The notes below the pieces were generated by a model. The model saw only the letters and a program-made list of their open reading frames with translations. It made no database searches and had not been told where the DNA came from. Below, one piece after another: positions 58,054 through 64,000 of a stretch of 64,000 nucleotides of DNA. The stretch spans positions 83,589 through 147,588 of the forward strand of contig JBGALT010000002.1 in assembly GCA_044223665.1 (NCBI GenBank), read 5' to 3'. This DNA comes from JBBSAT01 sp044223665 (lineage in GTDB: Bacteria; Myxococcota_A; Polyangia; Polyangiales; Sandaracinaceae). Every line of letters starts with the position of its first letter. Within the stretch, counting starts at the first letter, position 1. Both the position numbers and the translations under genes were made by a program.

Positions 58054-60507
58054 GTGAGCGAGACCGAGCGCGACGAAGAAGAGAGCGTCCCGGGCGACGA
58101 AGGTCCCGGGGAGCGGCCGATCGAGCCGATGCTCGCCTCGTCCATCACGGGCGCGATCGCGCGGGTGCGTGCCCACGTGCATCGGTGGGTGCTCTTCGAC
58201 GGGCTCGTCTCCGGCGCGGCGATCGCGGGCGCGACGGCGCTGCCGCTGGTCGTGGTGAGCGACATCGCGCACGTCTCGCCCACGCCGGCCGGGGTCGTCT
58301 CGCTGGCGGTCGGCGGGATCGCGGCGATCGTGCAGGTGCGGCGTCGCTGGCTCGGCGACCTCGACGCGGCGCGCATCCTCGATCGCCTCGTCGACGGGCA
58401 GGACCGGTTCGCGAGCGCCGTCTCGTTCGCGCGCGAGAAGGAGCCGACGCCGCTCCAGCGTTTGCAGGCCAAGCAGGCGGCGGCGGTGCTCGAGGGGCTC
58501 GAGAAGCAGCCCGAGATCCCGCGCCCGCTCCTGCGCTCGCCGGAGTGGCTGGGCGCGCTGGCGCTGAGCGCGGCGATCGCGATCCCGCTCGGGATGGCGT
58601 GGCCGTCGATCCGCGCGGCCGTGCGCGAGGCGATGGGCGAAGAAGAAGAGACGCGCAGCGCGGAGGAGATCGCCGAAGAGGCGGCGGCGCTGCGCCGCGC
58701 GATGGCCGAAGATCCCGAGCGCCGGCTCGACGCGGAGATCAACCGGCTCGAGCACGAGCTCGATCGGGCGCGCGAGCAGACGCAGCTCGGCAGGGCCGAG
58801 GCGTTCCGGCGCGCGGCCGAGGCGATCGAGCGCGCGACGGGACGGCAGCCGCCGGGCACCGAGGACGAGCAGGCCGGCGGGAGCGAGAGCGAGAGCGAGC
58901 TCGGCGAAGCGCCGACGAGCGTGAGCGGTGAGCCGCCGCCCTACGCGAGCGAAGAGCTGCGCGAGCAGTGGGAAGAGGCGCAGGACGCGCTCGAGCGCTG
59001 GCGTGAGGCGGCGCAGGATCCGGCGCGCGCGGCCGAGGCGGCGCAGCTGCAGGCGCAAGCCCAGGCGGCGCAGCGCGAGGCGCTCGATCTGGCGGAGCAG
59101 GAGCGCGGCTGGGCCGAGGAGCGCGCGGAGCGCGGCGACACGACGAGCGACGAGACCGAGGACTCGAGCCGGCGCGACGGCGGGCAGGAGCTGGTCGAGT
59201 CGATGCAGCGCCTCGATCAAGATCTCGCCTCGCTCCATCCGAGCGACGAGGACCACGGCGTGCCGGGCGAAGAGGTCGGGCAGGGCCTGGACCAGGCGGC
59301 CGAGGCCGTGCGCGAGCAGGCGCCCGAGACGGCGGCGGCGCTCGAGCGCGCGAGCGAGGCGCGGCAGCAGGGTGATCGCGAGGCGATGGATCGCGCGATC
59401 GAGGACGCACGACAGTCGCTGCGCCGCGAAGGCGGGCGCGAGACGCAGGACCTCGCCGACGCGCGGCACGCGCTCGAGCAGCTGCACGACGACGTGGCCG
59501 ATCGCGCGACGAGCGATGCGCGCGAGCAGCTCGCGCAGGCCGATCAGGCCGGGCAAGAGAGCGGGCAAGAAGGCAGCGAGCAGTCCGGCGATCCGAGCGG
59601 GCAAGAGGGTGGCGACCAGAGCGGCTCGGAGGCGGGACGAGAGGGCGGCGATCAGAGCGGCTCGGAGGCGGGACGAGAGGGCGGCGACCAGAGCGGGCAA
59701 GAAGGCGGCGATCAGAGCGGGTCAGAGGCCGGACAAGAAGGCGGCGACCAGAGCGGGTCACAGGCGGGGTCGCAGAGCGGTTCCCAGGGCTCGAGCTCGG
59801 AGCACGGCGGGCAGAGCGGCTCGCAGTCCCAGTCAGGCCAGGGTGAGGGTCAGGGCGAGGGCCAAGGTGAGGGCCAGGGCCAGGGCGAGGGCCAAGGTGA
59901 GGGCCAGGGCCAGGGCGAAGGTCAAGGTGAGGGCCAGGGCCAGGGCGAAGGTCAGGGCGAGGGCCAGGGTCAGGGCCAAGGTGAGGGCCAGGGCCAGGGC
60001 GAAGGTCAGGGCGAGGGCCAGGGTGAAGGCCAGGGTCAGGGCCAAGGTGATGGCCAGGGTCAGGGCCAGGGCGAAGGTCAGGGCCAAGGCCAAGGCCAGT
60101 CGCAGGGCGGCGGGCCGCAGTCGGCTCCCTCGGACGGCTGGGGTACCGGCGCCGCGGGCGATCCCTCGAGCGCCGCGCGCCACGCGATCGAGGCTGCGCA
60201 GGCGTCCGACGTGGACCCCGGTACACAGCCCGGACAGACCTCGCAGACGGCATCCGACGTCGACCCGATGGGCCTTCTCCCCGGCGGCGGCCGCGATCAG
60301 GGCCGCATGAGCATGCACATGGACGGCATTTCCGGCGGAGATCCGGGCGAAGGCAGCGGCGCCGTCTCCGGCTCCGCCGCCGAGAGTGGGCACGTGAGCC
60401 GAGGCGCCGACGTGCCCGGATCGCTCCGTGCTTACGTGCGTCGATACCTCCGCGCGCTCGAAGAGCGACGCGCGCGCGAGGGTGGAACCTCCGGCGGCTC
60501 GCACTGA
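58054..60507 (+). CDS. Membrane protein with coiled coils and a Gly-Gln-Glu repeat, MoxR/BatA cluster
   Basis: An 817-residue protein with GTG start at 58054. After an acidic lead, two membrane helices are at about residues 45-95 (IAGATALPLVVVSDI, VVSLAVGGIAAIVQV) and one at about 165-185 (LGALALSAAIAIPLGMAW). Long charged coiled coils follow (LDAEINRLEHELDRAREQ, QAQAQAAQREALDLAEQE). Residues about 505-575 consist of EGGDQSGSEAG-like units and about 595-685 of GEGQGQ repeats. The C-terminal SLRAYVRRYLRALEERRARE is helical. It resembles the large membrane/coiled-coil gene (DUF4175-like) found next to MoxR, DUF58 and BatA genes. Function unknown. Confidence 0.7.
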   Translation: MSETERDEEESVPGDEGPGERPIEPMLASSITGAIARVRAHVHRWVLFDGLVSGAAIAGATALPLVVVSDIAHVSPTPAGVVSLAVGGIAAIVQVRRRWLGDLDAARILDRLVDGQDRFASAVSFAREKEPTPLQRLQAKQAAAVLEGLEKQPEIPRPLLRSPEWLGALALSAAIAIPLGMAWPSIRAAVREAMGEEEETRSAEEIAEEAAALRRAMAEDPERRLDAEINRLEHELDRAREQTQLGRAEAFRRAAEAIERATGRQPPGTEDEQAGGSESESELGEAPTSVSGEPPPYASEELREQWEEAQDALERWREAAQDPARAAEAAQLQAQAQAAQREALDLAEQERGWAEERAERGDTTSDETEDSSRRDGGQELVESMQRLDQDLASLHPSDEDHGVPGEEVGQGLDQAAEAVREQAPETAAALERASEARQQGDREAMDRAIEDARQSLRREGGRETQDLADARHALEQLHDDVADRATSDAREQLAQADQAGQESGQEGSEQSGDPSGQEGGDQSGSEAGREGGDQSGSEAGREGGDQSGQEGGDQSGSEAGQEGGDQSGSQAGSQSGSQGSSSEHGGQSGSQSQSGQGEGQGEGQGEGQGQGEGQGEGQGQGEGQGEGQGQGEGQGEGQGQGQGEGQGQGEGQGEGQGEGQGQGQGDGQGQGQGEGQGQGQGQSQGGGPQSAPSDGWGTGAAGDPSSAARHAIEAAQASDVDPGTQPGQTSQTASDVDPMGLLPGGGRDQGRMSMHMDGISGGDPGEGSGAVSGSAAESGHVSRGADVPGSLRAYVRRYLRALEERRAREGGTSGGSH
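59600..59770. repeat. Imperfect tandem repeat coding EGGDQSGSEAG units
   Basis: Units of about 36-48 bp with the core GGCGACCAGAGCGG are repeated about five times and keep the reading frame, separated by GGGCAAGAG or GAGGCGGGACGA. Confidence 0.75.
59836..60099. repeat. Hexanucleotide minisatellite coding GEGQGQ
   Basis: About 44 consecutive hexamers of the types GGNCAR and GGNGAR, arranged in higher-order units that read GEGQGQGEGQ. Third positions vary (GGT, GGC; CAG, CAA; GAG, GAA), so the array is old enough to have drifted at silent sites while the protein pattern was kept. Confidence 0.85.
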
Positions 60508-60551
60508 CCGCCGACGACGACGACCGAGACGAGAGAACGACAGGAACCACG

Positions 60552-61610
<1,059 letters not shown>

Positions 61611-61689
61611 TTCCTAGGGGATTCGACGGGACCTCGAGAATGGAACGTCGACTCGAACGGTAGCTGGGTCTCGATCGCCACGGATCGCC

Positions 61690-62571
61690 ATGAAAGTTCT
61701 CGACGACGCCGCCCGACGCCTTCTCGATCGCCTCGCCCTGCACGTGCGGCCGGGGGCGACGGCGACGCGACAGGGCGGTCACAAGTCGCCCGTGCTCGCG
61801 AGCGGCGTCGAGTTCGCCGATCACCGCGGCTACGTGCCGGGCGACGACTTCCGGCGCATCGACTGGAAGAAGTTCGCGCAGAACGGCGCGCTCGTCTTGC
61901 GGCAGTTCGAGGAGGAGCGCGACGCGCGCATCTACGTGATGCTCGATCTCTCGGGGTCGATGGCGCGCGGCAAGCCGCCGAAGATCGAGGCTGCCAAGAA
62001 GATCGCCGCCGCGTTCGCCTACGTCGGCATGAAGCGCTTCGATCGCTCGATCGTGATCCCCTTCGGCGAGGACCTCGAGCGCGAGAGCCGGCCGCTGCGC
62101 ACGGGCGCCGATCTGCCCGAGGTCGACCGCTTCCTGACCGAGTGCACGGCGGCGGGGCCCACGCACTTCCCGCAGGCGGTGCGCACGCTCGCCGAGCGAT
62201 GGGCCAAGAAGGGCCTCGTCGTGGTCGTGAGCGATCTGATGAAGCCAGAGGGCTTCCCCCAGGCCTTCCGCACGCTCGGTGCGCTCGGCCACGAGCTGCG
62301 CGTGGTCCATCTCTCGTGCGAGGAGGATCGCCAGCCGAAGATGGAGGGCGAGCTCGAGCTCTTCGACGCCGAGAGCGGACAGACCGTGCGCCTGCGGATG
62401 AGCAAGGAGCTCGTCACGGCGTACACGAAGATCGTCGACCGCCACGTCGGCGAGTGCCGCGACGCGTGCCGCCGCGCGGGGGGGCGCTTCGTCGAGCTCG
62501 AGGTCGAGGCGAGCGGCGAGTCGATGCTGAAGAAGGCCTTCGCCGGCAGCGAAGGGAAGAAGGCCGCGTGA
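61690..62571 (+). CDS. DUF58-domain protein with a VWA-like MIDAS site
   Basis: A 293-residue protein. The DUF58 signature is HKSPVLASGVEFADHRGYVP, then DDFRRIDWKKFAQNGALVLR and QFEEERDARIYVML. The next stretch DLSGSMARG is a MIDAS-type metal site (DxSxS), and GLVVVVSDLMKPEGF is a later VWA strand. It is cytoplasmic and would be a partner of the MoxR ATPase. It lies 79 bp after the ATPase gene and 151 bp before the BatA-like gene, the second gap holding a REP-like hairpin. Confidence 0.9.
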   Translation: MKVLDDAARRLLDRLALHVRPGATATRQGGHKSPVLASGVEFADHRGYVPGDDFRRIDWKKFAQNGALVLRQFEEERDARIYVMLDLSGSMARGKPPKIEAAKKIAAAFAYVGMKRFDRSIVIPFGEDLERESRPLRTGADLPEVDRFLTECTAAGPTHFPQAVRTLAERWAKKGLVVVVSDLMKPEGFPQAFRTLGALGHELRVVHLSCEEDRQPKMEGELELFDAESGQTVRLRMSKELVTAYTKIVDRHVGECRDACRRAGGRFVELEVEASGESMLKKAFAGSEGKKAA

Positions 62572-62638
62572 TGCGTCGGGGCCACGACCGATCGCAGGGG
62601 CTCCCTCTCGGCTTCGGCTTCGCAGTCCCTCTCCCCGG

Positions 62639-62664
62639 CCCTCTCCCGCTCTGGCGGGAGAGGG
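62639..62664. repeat. REP-like hairpin in the moxR operon
   Basis: CCCTCTCCCGC (62639-62649) pairs perfectly with GCGGGAGAGGG (62654-62664), loop TCTG. There is no U-tract and the next gene continues on the same strand, so an attenuator, a processing site or a REP element is more likely than a terminator. Confidence 0.6.
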
Positions 62665-62722
62665 AGATCGGGCGCGTCGGCTTCGTGGCTCCTCCCGGAC
62701 CGGAGAGCGGGAGGGTCGCGGT

Positions 62723-64000
62723 ATGAGCTTCGCGGCGCTGCCGGTGTGGGCGGTGGTCGGGCTCGCGGCGCTGGCGATCGGCGCGGTGGTGCTCCTCTAT
62801 CTCCTGCGGCGCACGCCGCGGCCGCAGATCGTCTCCAACGTCGAGTTCTGGCTGAAGGCGATGGAGAACAGCCGGCCCAAGTGGCTGGCGTCGATCCGAA
62901 TCCCGCTGCTCGCCCTGCTGCTCTCGATCCTCGTCGCGGCGGCGATCGTGTTCCTCGCGGGCGATCCGCGCTTCGGCGCCGGCGTGCGCGGCACCACCGT
63001 GATCGTGCTCGACGCGGGCCGCACCATGGCCGTGCGAGAAGACTCTGCTGGCTTTCCGGGGCTGCGCCCCGGACCCGGGGGCGGCCGCCGTCTCGATCAC
63101 GCGACCGCCGAGGTGCGCCGCTGGGCCGAGCGCACGACCATCACCGGCGAGCTCGCGATCGTGCGCGCCGGCATGCGCGCCTCCGTGCTCCTGCCGGTGA
63201 CCGACGCCGCGAGCGACCTCGAGGCGCCGCTCGCGTCGATCACGACCGACGACGGGCCGAGCGATCTCGATGCGGCGATCGCGCTCGCCGACGAGATCGT
63301 GGTCGCGCGCTCGGGCGACTCGCCGACGCCCCTCGGCCAGATCGTCGTGCTCACGGATCATCCGGTGCGCCACGCGACGCGCGCGACGCAGGTCGTGCTG
63401 CCGATCGGCACGAGCGCCGACACGATCGGCATCGCGTCGTTCTCGGCGCGCCGTGTTCCCACGGCGGTCGGCGAGTACACCGTCCGCATCGCCGTCCACG
63501 ACTACGCCTCGCGCGAGGGCCACGCGCACGTCGTGGTGCGCGACGGCGACGTGCCGCTCCTCGACGAGACGATCCAGCTCGGCGCGCACGAAGAGCGCGT
63601 GCTCACGGCCGAGGGCTTCTCGTCGGCGCGCGCGGAGCTCACGGCGACGCTCACCTCGATCGGCATCGCGGGCTCGAGCGACGCGCTCGACGTGGACGAC
63701 CACGCCTTCGCCGTGGTCGACGCGCTCGAAGCGACGCGCGTTCTGCTCGCGAGCGACGGCGATCCCTACCTCGAGGCGGCGCTCACCGCGCACCCGGGGC
63801 TCGAGGTCGACGTGATGGGCACGGCGGCGCTCGCCACGCAGACCACGACGAGCCTCTCGCGCTACCACGCCGTCGTCCTCGATCGCGCGGCGCTCCCCGC
63901 CGGCGTGGAGCACGCGGCCGTCGTCGTCTTCGATCCGCTCGACCGCGGGCCGGTCGCGCTGGGCACGACGCTGCGCCGCCCGCGCATCTCGGGTGTGCTC
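62723..64000 (+). CDS. BatA-like membrane protein, 3' end beyond the window
   Basis: The ATG at 62723 opens a frame that stays open to the last base (426 codons). It begins MSFAALPVWAVVGLAALAIG, then VVLLYLLRRTPRPQIVSNVE and WLKAMENSRPKWLASIRIPL, the N-terminal BatA arrangement of two membrane helices around a basic loop. A VWA-like domain follows (TTVIVLDAGRTMAV), with the MIDAS sequence weakened to DAGRT. After MAVREDS there is an odd Gly/Pro segment, AGFPGLRPGPGGG, encoded by a hairpin. The rest (GQIVVLTDHPVRHATRATQV, VVVRDGDVPLLDETIQLGA) is strand-rich and should be periplasmic. Confidence 0.8.
   Translation, partial: MSFAALPVWAVVGLAALAIGAVVLLYLLRRTPRPQIVSNVEFWLKAMENSRPKWLASIRIPLLALLLSILVAAAIVFLAGDPRFGAGVRGTTVIVLDAGRTMAVREDSAGFPGLRPGPGGGRRLDHATAEVRRWAERTTITGELAIVRAGMRASVLLPVTDAASDLEAPLASITTDDGPSDLDAAIALADEIVVARSGDSPTPLGQIVVLTDHPVRHATRATQVVLPIGTSADTIGIASFSARRVPTAVGEYTVRIAVHDYASREGHAHVVVRDGDVPLLDETIQLGAHEERVLTAEGFSSARAELTATLTSIGIAGSSDALDVDDHAFAVVDALEATRVLLASDGDPYLEAALTAHPGLEVDVMGTAALATQTTTSLSRYHAVVLDRAALPAGVEHAAVVVFDPLDRGPVALGTTLRRPRISGVL
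63056..63072. repeat. REP-like hairpin inside the BatA-like gene
   Basis: CCGGGGC-TGC-GCCCCGG is a 7-bp stem with a 3-nt loop, followed by ACCCGGGG. The same design, GCGGGGC-TCT-GCCCCGC followed by CCCCGG, occurs in both inverted repeats of the RAYT element. Confidence 0.5.

Noticed and set aside
59836..60099. The hexamer array as a possible CRISPR or non-coding repeat
   Set aside because: There are no unique spacers; the array keeps an open frame within a larger gene.

Overview
The window is very G+C-rich bacterial DNA, with almost every third codon position G or C. It resembles a myxobacterium of the Polyangiales (Sandaracinus-like). This is an inference from gene content: about fifteen lipoproteins whose lipobox cysteine is often followed by Asp/Ala-rich linkers, a MopE-type Cys/Asp repeat protein, two Ser/Thr kinases, two proteins with AgmX/PglI-like C-terminal domains, and an Hsp70 with a long C-terminal extension. 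No rRNA, tRNA or CRISPR array was seen.

Layout. 1-7.9 kb: the 3' part of an Hsp70-family gene, an Rpn-type nuclease gene whose tail has been tandemly duplicated, two lipoproteins and a membrane-anchored gluzincin protease. 7.9-8.1 kb: a multi-hairpin repeat element (copy 1). 8.2-16.4 kb: an FHA protein fused to a degenerate secretion-type ATPase, a single-domain RibD deaminase, a divergent MocR regulator/flavin-binding oxidase pair, a Cys-rich lipoprotein, a dienelactone hydrolase, a SUI1-like factor and an SRPBCC membrane protein. 16.4-22.2 kb: a large kinase-ATPase-winged-helix protein whose last 72 bp recur 2.1 kb downstream; between the copies lie a lipoprotein gene and two IS91-like transposase remnants. 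22.2-31.9 kb: a lipoprotein block containing lspA, a GH92 glycosidase and a MopE-like protein. 32.1-33.3 kb: a RAYT transposase gene inside long inverted repeats with an apparent 9-bp target duplication.

33.4-45.4 kb: a lipid-anchored alpha/beta hydrolase, a short MITE-like element, a methyltransferase, a 32-residue membrane ORF, argG, a kinase with an AgmX-like extracytoplasmic domain, copy 2 of the multi-hairpin element, a monooxygenase-globin fusion with a divergent HxlR regulator, and a tightly overlapping operon ending in tesB. 45.4-54.1 kb: a Gre-family factor with agmatine deiminase, a PHP/CehA lipoprotein, a FadR-type regulator with a sterol-desaturase-like enzyme, N-carbamoylputrescine amidase, and an ArsR/SRPBCC pair. 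54.6-57.9 kb: an AgmX-like protein followed by a hipBA module flanked by 23-bp direct repeats. 58-64 kb: a MoxR / DUF58 / BatA-type cluster led by a membrane protein with a long Gly-Gln-Glu repeat; the last gene runs off the window.

Functional links. LspA would process the many lipoproteins. The agmatine deiminase and N-carbamoylputrescine amidase make a complete agmatine-to-putrescine route. The MoxR ATPase, DUF58 protein and BatA-like protein form a familiar ATPase/VWA-type set. The strongest unexplained signals are the multi-hairpin element, whose stems are kept while their sequence changes and whose CTAG ends supply stop codons to neighbouring genes; the RAYT element with a 9-bp duplication; and the two small islets flanked by copies of a host gene's 3' end.
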